DNA from: Calothrix sp. PCC 6303
GTDB taxonomy: Bacteria > Cyanobacteriota > Cyanobacteriia > Cyanobacteriales > Nostocaceae
Reading direction: 5' to 3'
Assembly (NCBI RefSeq): GCF_000317435.1
Contig: NC_019751.1
Location: 5,084,001-5,148,000, forward strand
DNA: 64,000 bases
Within the stretch, counting starts at the first letter, position 1. The number at the start of each line of letters is the position of its first letter. Made by a program: the position numbers and the translations under genes. Below are positions 9,201 through 18,310 of this stretch, piece by piece. The notes under the pieces were generated by a model, which worked only from the letters and a program-made list of their open reading frames with translations, was not told the origin of the DNA and ran no database searches.

Positions 9201-11106
9201 TCACCCCTAAGTTGAGTTGTGGTTGAATCTGAGTAGCACGGGTACGGGCTTTATCAGTCCCGCTAGGTGCATTCCATTTAGTGGTTCCATCATCCACTTG
9301 TTGACGGGCTTTTTCACCAGTTATGTACTGACCACTACTATTTTTCCAGTAAGCAGCTAAGTTATTTCCAAGAAGAATGCGATCGCCTGGAAGTGTTTCT
9401 TTTCCGCTTTCTTTCTGCGTTGTTGGTTCGGTTGCAGATAACTTATCAAGAGCGAGTGTTAATCCTGTATTTGTGGTGCTTATGTCTCTCCACTCCGCAG
9501 GCACATCTATAATTCCAGTCCCTGAAAACACGTTACCTGTTGCGTATGTACCTAATGCTTGAGCATCAGTAGGTATGGCTTGGGATACTATCGCAAAGGG
9601 CACCCGCATAGTACGATTCCTGACGTATAGCTCAAGTTCTTCACCTAGAATATCGTAAGCTGCGTCCCTATCAATACCTGTGCTTTGAGCCACCCGTGTT
9701 CTATAGTTATCTAGAACTTCTTTAGGGTATCTATCATCCTTTCCATTAACTGCGGTTGTGAGAGCAGCGACTGTAGTGGCGGTATCACAAGCAGTACACA
9801 AGCTCAAAGCTTCATTTTTCATTTTGCTGATGCGTCTATCGTAAGCAGCATCATTATGACCAATTACGTTACCACCAGTTAATGTTGTTGATTTTTCAGT
9901 AGTTGACCCACCGATGGAGTTGGTTCCTGGTGTAGCTTTATAACCTAAAAATCTATCGATTTTAATTGTCTTGTTGGGAGCAGTTGTTCCTTGGGAAACG
10001 TTTCCCGTGCCGAAGTTTCCGCCAATTGTTATCTTGGCATTTTCTTGCTCATAAAAACAGGAATTTTGACTACTAACTTGACGGAAAATAATATCATTAT
10101 CATTATATTGTCCACTAGCTAGCAAGTTAGCATTGGTGTGAACTGCACCATTTAAGTACAGTGCGCTACCAGGAGTAATTTCTAAATCATTCTCAAACCA
10201 TACGGCTTTACTATTAACAGGAATCCTTTCTCGATCTTGTTGATACTCTAATGCAGAAAATCCTTTGTTACCTTTGTATATTTGATATCTATTCGTATCA
10301 AGTCCTGTTGTATTTTCTATGGGAATATTAACTGTATAAACAAAAAAGCTTTTAGACAGTCTTCCAGATGATTTGTACCAATCAGAATCACCAATCAAAC
10401 TTGCACTAGTACCAATAGCTGCTCCGCAAGCACCACCAATTTGACTTTTATCCATCGGTGGAGTTCGGGCTTCTAGTGGGTTTCTGGCACGATTAAATTG
10501 ATTCGTCGCAGTATTTCTAGTAGGACTACGGAAGTAAATCGCATAAAGTGTATAAGTATCAAATTTACCATCGTTATTTGTATCTACAGGATATTTCCAG
10601 GCAGTATTTAGAGTTTCATCATTCTGTAAATTAGTTGTATCAGTGGCTATTGTGCCACCATTAATATCTTTTGCTAACTTTAAACGAACTTCATCACCTA
10701 AATTGTATTTCTTATTATTTTTAATAACATCATACAGCGCCACATCTGATGGTGTTGAACGTGGTAGTGAAGGGTCATTAAATAACTGTTCCAATTTTGC
10801 CGCAGCTCGATCAATAGCAGGTAAAGCCGCATTCATCACGGTTTCGTTAAGCCTGACATTACCTGCATTTTTAGACCGTTCAAAAGAACGAAATAAAATT
10901 GCGGTGGTGAGTAAAACAACTACCAAAGCCACCATTGCAACCGTTGGTAAAACAAAACCAGAGTTTGCCCAATTAGAATTCTTTTGATTAATTAGAAAAG
11001 TTCGTATTAGCCAGTAACGTTGCTCTCGAATTGTGGAGGGAGAGTGAGAGCGAAGTTTTTGGAATAAATTTTGGATGACTTTGACTAACTCACTTTTTCG
11101 AGACAT
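6223..11106 (-). CDS. hpsA: Hormogonium polysaccharide biosynthesis protein HpsA
   Basis: This 1627-residue protein has one prepilin-like N-terminal helix. A basic leader ends NSG at residue 50, followed by FVLPTVAMVALVVVLL (51-66). Position +5 is threonine instead of the usual glutamate, so it is an atypical pilin signal. The rest is a long Thr/Asn/Ser-rich extracytoplasmic region without an enzyme motif I recognise. In N. punctiforme HpsA is essential for motility and is thought to act with the pseudopilins in polysaccharide secretion. It is the first gene of the leftward cluster. A 780-bp upstream gap leaves room for developmental promoters. Confidence 0.9.
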   Translation of the reverse strand: MSRKSELVKVIQNLFQKLRSHSPSTIREQRYWLIRTFLINQKNSNWANSGFVLPTVAMVALVVVLLTTAILFRSFERSKNAGNVRLNETVMNAALPAIDRAAAKLEQLFNDPSLPRSTPSDVALYDVIKNNKKYNLGDEVRLKLAKDINGGTIATDTTNLQNDETLNTAWKYPVDTNNDGKFDTYTLYAIYFRSPTRNTATNQFNRARNPLEARTPPMDKSQIGGACGAAIGTSASLIGDSDWYKSSGRLSKSFFVYTVNIPIENTTGLDTNRYQIYKGNKGFSALEYQQDRERIPVNSKAVWFENDLEITPGSALYLNGAVHTNANLLASGQYNDNDIIFRQVSSQNSCFYEQENAKITIGGNFGTGNVSQGTTAPNKTIKIDRFLGYKATPGTNSIGGSTTEKSTTLTGGNVIGHNDAAYDRRISKMKNEALSLCTACDTATTVAALTTAVNGKDDRYPKEVLDNYRTRVAQSTGIDRDAAYDILGEELELYVRNRTMRVPFAIVSQAIPTDAQALGTYATGNVFSGTGIIDVPAEWRDISTTNTGLTLALDKLSATEPTTQKESGKETLPGDRILLGNNLAAYWKNSSGQYITGEKARQQVDDGTTKWNAPSGTDKARTRATQIQPQLNLGVTDRNDFWEQKAAEDKDATNPLANVGGLRVVTGAGIYVDDDGVTRTGDTPSYTRSTNSFLPSPKDTFAPGVLPANEIPGETGLDTNFVDTSTAQTVAGRVPKPAQYRNAGTTQQSNIVVWSDAMPMSSPNPTDTRKGDLLMRATAVYHYKNNATNVVSQQPIACVSSYYDPTNETTAKNSTSPTTLPDGGLGTNPQGRSNNGVTYGFPGRTSITTYLNTLKRQARLVFPNGRIVNEPLRNAMQKYTSSTFTNFTYADYSAVDTALCSLAILNGASPNNSTIAHGAIRERAFLDSREVKTVQNSVDYQDSTKQGQYDLELEQRQPLEMRVTEIDMGYLAGRTYSTAEYLLPKSGIVYATRDDALQDLSYATIDTNANRLTNSRQLERIKLFSQTDFKLDPTRRPSGIRLINGSNLARGGANSTTYDQAEKGLILVSNLPVYVKGDFNLHRTSSTATTQIEEFTQKVTDTSDSKFYGDRTTPDSNFGCRPGRTGCPATGGDLWRPSTIIADSITLLSGNTLTTGFQDGFRNHGDYDLRNNALTLPPSSSIPTLVNNFVTTFDWVHTTGYPKAAYKTSYLANGVTPIQRRAAFGEYLMEICDQPIASQCDQNNPDHWSVFLTNGVKKKASEIITKDIDDINGNSSLIRLISGTTAKPPDTGYERYPRRVAFSRILTPGTTINNLQLDGTLPIPLGIRSGVVTETKYSDFANTKPTPTPLTPTALWFRTTHTPASPTTNPDYATDKPLFIQAQAPSLQGQPLLAPVLQIYSPEGSPAVTTGRTATLPVGGGTVLIQSQWVQRALDTTFNSAFVGGNAPSRPEEESAGLHNFVRFLENWDSRTAFISGSFIQFKRSSYSTAPFASILVSRANSQSSNTLTTTGSAPSNNISIFDFRFNVYKTNKGAPEGTLPYYTPPTRVWGFDVALLSQLPDLFAQRFTTPAVGAPSEFFREVGKDDPWVSTLLCAKELPTSTSTTWSKDAVPASYRPASCPTGNYP

Positions 11107-11884
11107 AGCTGCTTTCCTGTTAAGGGATTTTATACTAATTATTTAATGTTTTTACAACGTGAGTTTAACCTGATAATATGTTTACCAGGCTCAATTCATA
11201 CCGCTGAAAATTTTCTAGATATCCGCCTTCTTCAAGAAGTTAAATATCTAGATATTGAATGATAAATTTTGTTTTACTATGTTTTTTTCAGAATTGTCCG
11301 GAAGTTAAAATTCCTCAACGAATAATTCAATTTATATCCGACAAAACTAAAATGTGCCATATCTTTACATTCACTTTGCAGTAATGTATTGGTTTCGTAG
11401 GTTAGTTTATAAAGCGATTGTTAGGGAATTGTTCTTATGTTACCCATCCGGTAACAAAAATCTATCAGTCAGGAAAAAATTATAAATTTTATACCAATTT
11501 GAAAATCGGTAAATCCCTCACTCCGCCTGGGATTGAAAATCCCAGTCTCACAGCACAAGTCCATTTCAATGGACTAAAAACCAAAAATATTCAGTCATCT
11601 TGTAGATGACTTTAGCTATTAGACAGCGAGCAGCGCGTTGCGGGGGTTCCCCCCGTTGTAGCGACTGCGGTGGGTTTCAACCGTTGGCGGGTGTGGAATT
11701 ATAGAAAATCTGGGGAATTCGATACTTGTGTGTACATTGCACGCTTGCGGGGAGGGTGCCCGATAGGGCGGGTCGGGTAATTGGTCACATACATTTTTTT
11801 TACAATGACGTAACTGCGTAGTGATTGCGTAACTCCTGTCAACTAAGAAGCGCTATAAATCCGCGACTCATCATAATTGATGTA
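11107..11884. other. Gene-free region upstream of hpsA with dispersed palindromes
   Basis: No coding ORF is convincing. The part next to hpsA (11107-11420) is AT-rich and would hold the hpsA promoter. From 11510 to 11830 there are stacked repeats: three consecutive hairpins at 11527-11545, 11558-11575 and 11593-11611, then a GC-rich stretch with GGTTTCAACCGTTGGCGGG (seen inverted near 13051), then a block (11803-11839) repeated near 20257. Confidence 0.7.
11527..11611. repeat. Three consecutive small palindromes
   Basis: CTGGGATTGAAAATCCCAG, AGTCCATTTCAATGGACT and AGTCATCTTGTAGATGACT follow each other with short A-rich linkers. Each has 8-bp arms and a loop of 2-3 bases. This looks like a dispersed cyanobacterial intergenic repeat, and could also act as a transcript end or stabiliser. 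Confidence 0.75.
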
Positions 11885-12844
11885 CTAACTTTTGCTTGTC
11901 ACCAATTGCTGATCGCGTCTGCGAGGAACTTCATACATCATGAAGTCGTATGCCATTTCGGTGTTAGGAAAAATGGCTCTGGCTTCTTTGAGTAAATCTT
12001 TCAATTCTACTGAGTTTCCAGGGGCATAACGGGGGCTGAAATGGGTCATAATCAATCGATGTGCCCCCGCTGTCAGTGCGGTTTGAGCAGCCATCGTGCT
12101 GGTTGAGTGTAAGCGTTGAAAAGCCATCTCAGCATCTTGATGGGCAAATGTGGCTTCATGAATTACCACATCGGCATCGCGGGCAAGTTCTACTGCCCCA
12201 TCGCAATATACGGTGTCGGTACAATAGGCAAATTTACGCCCGATTTCAGTTGGTCCGCATAATTCGCTACCGTTGATGGTGCGTCCATCGGGGAGGGTGA
12301 CAGTTTCACCCCGTTTGAGTTGACCATAAACTCTACCAGGGGGAATTTCTAATGCTTGGGCTTTTTCAATGTCAAACCGCCCTGCACGGTCTTTCTCGGC
12401 GATGCGGTAGCCAAAGGCGGGAATTCTGTGGTGCAGTTGGGCGCAGCTAACTGTAAATTCTGCGTCTTCGTAGATTACACCGGGTTTAACTGTATGAACT
12501 TTAACAGGGTAAGAGAAATGAGTGTGGGAATAACGGGAACAAGCTTGAAGATATTCGTTTAACCCTGCTGGACCGTAGATATCAACACGATCCACATTCC
12601 CAGCCAAGCCACAGCTAGCCAGCAACCCCATTAAACCAAAAATATGGTCGCCATGCATGTGAGTGATAAAGATTCGGGATAGTTGGCTAACCTTGAGGTC
12701 ACTGTGTAAAATTTGATGTTGGGTGCCTTCACCACAGTCGAATAACCACATTTCTGCTCGTTGAGGTAATCGTAGAGCTACACTTGAAACGTTACGCGAT
12801 CGCGTGGGTACACCAGAGCTAGTCCCTAAAAATGTTATCTGCAC
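11885..12844 (-). CDS. rnz: Ribonuclease Z
   Basis: This 319-residue metallo-beta-lactamase-fold endonuclease trims the 3' trailer of tRNA precursors. The zinc motif THMHGDH lies at residues 61-67, after the FDCGEGTQ segment (35-42). Later ligands sit in CTDTVYCDG and HEATFAHQDAEMA, and the C-terminal MTHFSPRY holds the last histidine. Length and order match bacterial short-form RNase Z. The ATG at 12844 gives MQITFLGTSSGVPT, the normal N-terminus. It is divergent from ileS across a 504-bp gap. Confidence 0.96.
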   Translation of the reverse strand: MQITFLGTSSGVPTRSRNVSSVALRLPQRAEMWLFDCGEGTQHQILHSDLKVSQLSRIFITHMHGDHIFGLMGLLASCGLAGNVDRVDIYGPAGLNEYLQACSRYSHTHFSYPVKVHTVKPGVIYEDAEFTVSCAQLHHRIPAFGYRIAEKDRAGRFDIEKAQALEIPPGRVYGQLKRGETVTLPDGRTINGSELCGPTEIGRKFAYCTDTVYCDGAVELARDADVVIHEATFAHQDAEMAFQRLHSTSTMAAQTALTAGAHRLIMTHFSPRYAPGNSVELKDLLKEARAIFPNTEMAYDFMMYEVPRRRDQQLVTSKS

Positions 12845-13348
12845 GGTTGCTGATTTCTGTCCTTTGTTCGACTACTTACTGTCTCTCTAAATATATCGCG
12901 GCATGGCAAAAGCTGGTGAGAAGTATCTGTTTTCTGTTGATAATGCTGAAAATAAAATTCCCGAACTTTCTCTTCGGTTGCTTTCGGTAGATTTAAGAGG
13001 CTACGGTGTAAACAGAAGTATTGAATTCCCTAGATTTTCCCTAATCCCACGCCCGCCAATAGTTGAAACCGCCGTCTAATGGGCTGATGTGGTTCAAATA
13101 GGTGAAAACTGCTGTAATAACAATTCAAATTATCTTTGGGACAAATCAATGGTTGCTGGGATTCTTTTTTTAAGATAGATATAATCTAGTTTTTTTGGTC
13201 AACGCGATCGCGCTTTTAATGCTACACTCATACTACAAACATTTTGGTAATCCAAACATGATTATTCCCATTACAAAATCTCCTACTCTCCACATTTCCA
13301 ACGATAATAGTGAAAATCTGACCTCATATTCATTAACCCATCAGAGCA
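12845..13348. other. Gene-free region between rnz and ileS
   Basis: A possible 58-codon frame (12903-13079) ends inside a dispersed repeat (CCCGCCAATAGTTGAAACC, inverted relative to 11674) and is not convincing. A GCGATCGC-type site lies at 13204. AT-rich stretches before 13349 would hold the ileS promoter. No T-box or tRNA was seen. Confidence 0.5.
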
Positions 13349-16243
13349 GTGACAGAAGCTAAAAGTTACAAAGATACAGTAAATTTACCCAAAACAAAAT
13401 TCGATATGCGGGCGAACGCTGTCAAGCGTGAGCCAGAAATACAAAGATTTTGGGCAGAAAATAAAATCTACGCTCGCCTTTCTCAAGAAAATCCAGGCGA
13501 TGTATTTATACTCCATGATGGACCACCCTACGCAAATGGTTCACTGCATATTGGTCATGCTTTAAATAAAATCCTTAAAGATATTATTAACCGTTACCAA
13601 CTCATGCAAGGTCGGAAGGTACGTTATGTACCCGGTTGGGATTGCCACGGATTGCCGATTGAGTTGAAGGTTCTGCAAAATATGAAGCAGGCAGAACGTC
13701 AAGAATTAACCCCGTTGAAGTTACGTCAAAAAGCTCATGAATTTGCCCTGGAAGCAGTTGAAGGGCAACGCAAAGGCTTTAAAAGATACGGTGTTTGGGG
13801 TGATTGGGAACATCCATATCTCACGCTGACACCGGAATATGAAGCAGCCCAGATCGATGTTTTTGGGCAGATGTTTTTGAAAGGGTATATCTATCGCGGC
13901 TTGAAACCTGTAAATTGGAGTCCCAGTTCGCGGACGGCTTTGGCTGAAGCTGAGTTAGAATATCCAGAGGGACATACTTCGAGAAGTATGTATGCAGCCT
14001 TCCCAATGGTGAGTTTGGCGGATGGTGCAAAGTCAGCTTTAGGGGAATATTTACCAAGTTTGGGTGTAGCGATTTGGACGACGACACCCTGGACAATTCC
14101 GGCGAATTTGGCTGTGGCGGTGAATCCAGATTTGGATTATTCTGTTGTGGAAGTAGGTCAAGTTGCCTCGAATGCAGATACACAGTGGAACGTCTCCAGC
14201 AAATACCTGATTGTGGCGAAGGATTTAATAGATTCTCTAGCCGAAAAATTCAATGTGGAATTAACCGTAAAAACCACAGTTAAAGGGAAAGATTTAGAAC
14301 ATTCAACATACAAACATCCCCTATTTGAGCGTGAGAGTCCCATCGTCATTGGCGGCGATTATATAACCACAGAGAGCGGTACAGGATTAGTTCATACTGC
14401 CCCAGGTCATGGTCAAGAAGACTACATCACCGGACAAAAATATGGCTTACCAATTCTTTCCCCTGTGGATGATGGTGGCAACTTTACAGAGGAAGCAGGA
14501 CAATTTGCGGGGTTAAATGTCCTCGGTGACGGCAACCAAGCAGTTTTGGATGCCATGTTAGCTGCTGGTGCTTTACTTAAAGAAGAACCCTATCAACACA
14601 AATATCCCTACGATTGGCGAACTAAAAAACCGACGATTTTTAGAGCAACAGAGCAGTGGTTTGCCTCAGTTGAGGGATTCCGCGATCGCGCTTTGGATGC
14701 AATTGCCCAAGTACGTTGGATACCACCACAGGGAGAAAATAGAATAACTCCCATGGTAAGCGATCGCTCGGACTGGTGTATTTCTCGGCAGCGTAATTGG
14801 GGTGTACCAATCCCCGTATTTTACGATGAGGAAACCAACGAAGTTTTAATGACAGAAGAAACCATCAACCATATTCGGGATATCTTTGCTGAAAAAGGTT
14901 CTAATGCTTGGTGGGAAATGTCTGTAGAAGAATTGCTACCCGAACAGTACCGCAATAATGGACGCAGATATCGTCAAGGCTTTGATACGATGGATGTGTG
15001 GTTTGATTCGGGTTCTTCTTGGGCTTCAGTAGTTAAACAGCGTCAAGAGTTATCAAAGTACCCAGTAGATATATATTTGGAAGGCTCAGACCAACATCGC
15101 GGTTGGTTCCAATCGAGTTTACTTACTAGTGTAGCTGTCAACGATTGCGCCCCCTATAAAACCGTCTTAACCCACGGCTTTACTCTGGATGAAAAAGGCT
15201 TCAAAATGAGTAAATCCTTGGGAAATGTTCTAGATCCCAACGTCGTCATCGAAGGTGGAAAAAATCAGAAAGAAGAACCACCCTACGGTGCAGACGTGTT
15301 GCGGTTATGGGTCTCTTCAGTAGATTACACCAACGACCAACGCATCGGTAAAAATGTTCTCAAACAACTAGGAGACATTCGCGGGAAAATTCGCAACACA
15401 GCGCGGGTTTTACTGGGAAATCTACACGACTTCGACCCCGAAAAAGACGCAGTTCCCTACGACAAATTACCCGCAGTCGATAAATACATGCTACACCGAA
15501 TGACGGAGGTATTTAACGAAGTTACAGAAGCCTTTGAAAGCTTCCAATTCTTCCGCTTCTTCCAAACAGTGCAAAACTTCTGCGTGGTGGATTTATCCAG
15601 CTTCTACATCGACATCGCCAAAGATCGGCTGTATATCAGCACCCCCGAAGGTTTCCGCCGTCGCAGCACCCAAACAGTATTGTACCTGGCACTGGAGAAT
15701 TTGACTCGTGCGATCGCGCCTGTTCTCTGTCACTTAGCTGAAGACATCTGGCAATTTTTACCCTACAAAACACCTTATAAATCGGTGTTTGAAGCAGGTT
15801 GGGTGAATTTGGATGCAAAATGGCAAAATCCCGAAATCGCCACCTTCTGGGAGAAACTACGGGAACTTCGTAACGATGTCAACAAGGTGTTGGAACAAGC
15901 ACGGGTTGATAAAAGTATTGGTTCTTCTTTGGAAGCGAAGGTGTTACTGTATATAGCCGATAGCGAATTACGGCAACAAGTCAAAACACTGGAAGAAAAT
16001 AGCAACGGTATCGATGAATTGCGATATTTGTTTATTACTTCCCAAGTTGAACTACTAGATTCATCTCAAAAAATTGACGGATTGAAATATAATTCCGTTG
16101 GTGAAAACTGGGGAATTGGCGTAGTGGATGCTGAAGGGGCAAAATGTGACAGATGTTGGAATTATTCTACCCATGTGGGGGAATCAAAGGATGATCCATT
16201 GTTATGTGAGCGATGTGTTGATGCTTTAGGTGGAGAGTTTTGA
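13349..16243 (+). CDS. ileS: Isoleucyl-tRNA synthetase
   Basis: This 964-residue class I synthetase charges tRNA-Ile. HIGH is at residues 67-70 within PYANGSLHIGH, the editing domain has TTTPWTIPAN and the TGLVHTAPGHG motif, and KMSKS is near 619-623. A C-terminal zinc finger has paired cysteines (CDRCW near 932 and LCERC near the end). The start is GTG at 13349, since no in-frame ATG precedes the conserved N-terminus. It is full length, bacterial type 1 and transcribed alone, with a terminator directly downstream. Confidence 0.97.
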   Translation: MTEAKSYKDTVNLPKTKFDMRANAVKREPEIQRFWAENKIYARLSQENPGDVFILHDGPPYANGSLHIGHALNKILKDIINRYQLMQGRKVRYVPGWDCHGLPIELKVLQNMKQAERQELTPLKLRQKAHEFALEAVEGQRKGFKRYGVWGDWEHPYLTLTPEYEAAQIDVFGQMFLKGYIYRGLKPVNWSPSSRTALAEAELEYPEGHTSRSMYAAFPMVSLADGAKSALGEYLPSLGVAIWTTTPWTIPANLAVAVNPDLDYSVVEVGQVASNADTQWNVSSKYLIVAKDLIDSLAEKFNVELTVKTTVKGKDLEHSTYKHPLFERESPIVIGGDYITTESGTGLVHTAPGHGQEDYITGQKYGLPILSPVDDGGNFTEEAGQFAGLNVLGDGNQAVLDAMLAAGALLKEEPYQHKYPYDWRTKKPTIFRATEQWFASVEGFRDRALDAIAQVRWIPPQGENRITPMVSDRSDWCISRQRNWGVPIPVFYDEETNEVLMTEETINHIRDIFAEKGSNAWWEMSVEELLPEQYRNNGRRYRQGFDTMDVWFDSGSSWASVVKQRQELSKYPVDIYLEGSDQHRGWFQSSLLTSVAVNDCAPYKTVLTHGFTLDEKGFKMSKSLGNVLDPNVVIEGGKNQKEEPPYGADVLRLWVSSVDYTNDQRIGKNVLKQLGDIRGKIRNTARVLLGNLHDFDPEKDAVPYDKLPAVDKYMLHRMTEVFNEVTEAFESFQFFRFFQTVQNFCVVDLSSFYIDIAKDRLYISTPEGFRRRSTQTVLYLALENLTRAIAPVLCHLAEDIWQFLPYKTPYKSVFEAGWVNLDAKWQNPEIATFWEKLRELRNDVNKVLEQARVDKSIGSSLEAKVLLYIADSELRQQVKTLEENSNGIDELRYLFITSQVELLDSSQKIDGLKYNSVGENWGIGVVDAEGAKCDRCWNYSTHVGESKDDPLLCERCVDALGGEF

Positions 16244-16272
16244 TCTTTTTCTGAATTTTTAGCCAAAATTTG

Positions 16273-16300
16273 TCCCTTTCCAGCTAGGAGAGGGATTTTT
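16273..16300 (+). terminator. Rho-independent terminator of ileS
   Basis: The sequence TCCCTTTCC, a short loop and GGAGAGGGA form a stem 30 bases after the ileS stop, and it is followed by TTTTT. Confidence 0.75.
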
Positions 16301-16376
16301 GATAATTTTGTTTTTAGCTTTTGATAAATTATATTCTGAACTCAATGTTAAACAATGATGAGAAACTCAACAGGGA

Positions 16377-16628
16377 ATGAAATTACCTAATCCCGAACGC
16401 GCTATAGTCGAAGTGGACAAGATCAGTGGTTACTGTCTCAATCCAGAACATCCGCAAGGAAAACATAAAGCTCGCGTTTTTAAATCAGCCCTAAACCTGA
16501 ATCTTGAGAATGCTGAGGAATTACAAATAGCGCTTTTGCAAGCAGTGACTAATTGGGATGCAGTTCTAGCAATAGGCTGCCGTTTGAACAACAAACAATT
16601 TATGAATGTCTACTATTTTGTTCAATGA
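16377..16628 (+). CDS. DUF6883-like protein, C-terminally short
   Basis: The 83-residue product begins MKLPNPERAIVEVDKISGYCLNPEHPQG and continues KHKARVFKSALNL, which I recognise as the N-terminal half of the DUF6883 family. The family has no settled function and is often found as one of a small gene pair. Family proteins usually run to about 110 residues. Here the C-terminal part after about residue 62 does not look like the family, and the gene overlaps tail-to-tail with the following leftward gene by 29 bases. It is probably a truncated remnant, though a short functional form is possible. Confidence 0.6.
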   Translation: MKLPNPERAIVEVDKISGYCLNPEHPQGKHKARVFKSALNLNLENAEELQIALLQAVTNWDAVLAIGCRLNNKQFMNVYYFVQ

Positions 16629-17292
16629 ACCCCATAAGCGCAAGCCTTTTCTTCATTTCTTGTTCATACTCTCGATTATTTTTTGGCCAATCAAAGTCCA
16701 CATGCTTTAGCTGTTTTACACAGTTAGGAGAGATCAGAAATTTAATCCCACGTTCGACCAATCCCTCAATCAGATAAATATGACGGTCAATGTCTTCGTT
16801 ATAGTCGATTGCATATAAGCTCCAGCAAGTATTAATGAATGGATCTATTACCTCAAATATGAAATTAATCGTTTCTCCACTGAAATCGATTTCTGGTGGT
16901 GGTGCAAAATGTTGTATAGAATTCCTCAGCCTACCGAATGATTTATACTTTTCTAAGTTTTCTAGTTTCATACCAGTAGTCGCCCATAGCCGTTCGGGCA
17001 ATTCTGAGTATTGAATAGTTCTAGCACTTTCAAATAAGTGCTTCATCTCTAAAAAATTGTCAGTCACCTTAGAGCGAGGAAGCTGCTCGAAAATAAGCAA
17101 GGGATGCTCCTCGGCTATACGTGCTTTGATTAATATCTCCGCTGCATGAGCTGCTTGCAAAACTGAAAGCTCAGGCCATTTACTGTTCTCAATACTCATA
17201 TAGTTTGCATGCCAATTTGCATGGGCTAAAGCACCCAAGCCAAGTGCAAGCATGTGTTCTGAAACCCTCTTTAACTCTGAATTCAATGCCAT
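16600..17292 (-). CDS. Uncharacterised protein with a HEPN-like Rx4H motif
   Basis: I do not recognise a named family for this 230-residue protein. It is mainly helical. A segment at residues 44-66 (LQAAHAAEILIKARIAEEH) resembles the first helices of HEPN domains. R123-N-S-I-Q-H128 inside LRNSIQHF fits the catalytic Rx4-6H motif of HEPN ribonucleases. No signal peptide or membrane helix is seen. It lies between a short DUF6883 gene and an Rpn-type nuclease gene, both accessory in nature, so a defence or toxin role is possible. That role is inference only. It could equally be a non-catalytic HEPN-like protein. Confidence 0.55.
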   Translation of the reverse strand: MALNSELKRVSEHMLALGLGALAHANWHANYMSIENSKWPELSVLQAAHAAEILIKARIAEEHPLLIFEQLPRSKVTDNFLEMKHLFESARTIQYSELPERLWATTGMKLENLEKYKSFGRLRNSIQHFAPPPEIDFSGETINFIFEVIDPFINTCWSLYAIDYNEDIDRHIYLIEGLVERGIKFLISPNCVKQLKHVDFDWPKNNREYEQEMKKRLALMGFIEQNSRHS

Positions 17293-17373
17293 TCCATTTT
17301 TTGAGATATGCGACCATATTTGGCTAAACTACAATGCTATGTCCAGAGGACAATAAACTCAAACTTGCAGAAG

Positions 17374-18129
17374 CTAGTTGAGTTGTTGCTGAAGTTGTTG
17401 GACTTCTTCGATTGATAACCCCGTTCCATGAGCAACCGCTTCAACGGATAAACCATCTCGTAAGAAATTGAGCGCGATTTCCCTTTGTTTTTTTACTTCA
17501 CCTTCTGCCAGGATAGAGCGATACACAGTCGATTCTTGCATGATGTCCTTCCGCAATATGCGATAAATCACTTCCTGATCTAATTGTAACCCAGCTAAAA
17601 TTCCTGATGCCGCTAACAAATTAGCTTGAGTCTGGGGATCTTTTATCTGTTCCACTCTTTGAGCCGCTTGACGTAACGTTTCTTCAGCATTTTCGCTTTG
17701 TCCCAGAGCCGCAAAGGGAATCAGCCCAGGATATTGTAGGAAGAGCGATGCAGGTTGCTCCCACAAACGAATTACCTCAAATTCGTGGTGGGTACGTTCC
17801 ATTGTAAAACTGGTTTGATAAACCAAGGGCGATGAAGTCTGCTTCAGGTAAATGACAACTTGTCGCATCGGTTTGGTTGGATCTCTTCGATAGGCTCGCA
17901 CACGATAATCCAGAACACGGAATGGGATATTGTTTTTAGGAAGTGTTTGAAACTCAATATGCAAAATTTCTTCATCTGACTCTAGAAAAATCAGAGCATC
18001 AGCGCGAATTGGGTCAAGGGAGAGTTCAGAGGGTTGGAGTTCTGCCAGAGTGACGGATTTCCCCAACAGCCAACTAGCGAAGTCGGCTGAGAAGTGTTCG
18101 GCTAGGAATCGGCAAGTGTCATCATACAT
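17374..18129 (-). CDS. Rpn-family PD-(D/E)XK nuclease/putative transposase (DUF4351-like)
   Basis: The 251-residue protein carries the PD-(D/E)XK-like core at residues 42-63: D44 in IRADALIFLE, then E59 and Q61 in HIEFQT. It also has the conserved YRVRAYRRDPTKPM block. The C-terminal residues 220-250 form a helix pair (FLRDGLSVEAVAHGTGLSIEEV) typical of these abundant cyanobacterial proteins. Rpn proteins promote recombination in E. coli through endonuclease activity. Many cyanobacterial copies are annotated as transposases although they have no terminal repeats, and none are seen here. It is intact in length. Confidence 0.85.
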   Translation of the reverse strand: MYDDTCRFLAEHFSADFASWLLGKSVTLAELQPSELSLDPIRADALIFLESDEEILHIEFQTLPKNNIPFRVLDYRVRAYRRDPTKPMRQVVIYLKQTSSPLVYQTSFTMERTHHEFEVIRLWEQPASLFLQYPGLIPFAALGQSENAEETLRQAAQRVEQIKDPQTQANLLAASGILAGLQLDQEVIYRILRKDIMQESTVYRSILAEGEVKKQREIALNFLRDGLSVEAVAHGTGLSIEEVQQLQQQLN

Positions 18130-18259
18130 AATAGGTATGATTCTACCAGTAAACTATCATCAACCTACAATATCGAGCGCGATGCCCTTGATAACCAGGC
18201 AGTTATAAGACTGCGCGACGTAGTGCGATCGCATTAGAGCAGGAACTACGAAATATAGT

Positions 18260-18284
18260 AAAGACGCTCCATGGGAACGTCTTT
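18260..18284. terminator. Hairpin downstream of the flv1-like gene
   Basis: AAAGACG, CCATGG in the centre, and CGTCTTT form an interrupted palindrome 27 bases after the leftward flv1-like stop. It belongs to a dispersed AGACG-stem hairpin family also seen at 41160, 54362 and 56399. Confidence 0.5.
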
Positions 18285-18310
18285 ACAAACACTAAATTTC
18301 TACCTGGAAC

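Noticed and set aside
10643-10987. 114-codon ORF antisense to the start of hpsA
   Set aside because: Shadow frame of hpsA; no ribosome site or family pattern.
12903-13079. 58-codon rightward ORF between rnz and ileS
   Set aside because: Its last third lies in a dispersed repeat, there is no ribosome site and no family resemblance.
13821-14183. 120-codon ORF antisense to ileS
   Set aside because: Shadow frame opposite a clearly coding ileS.
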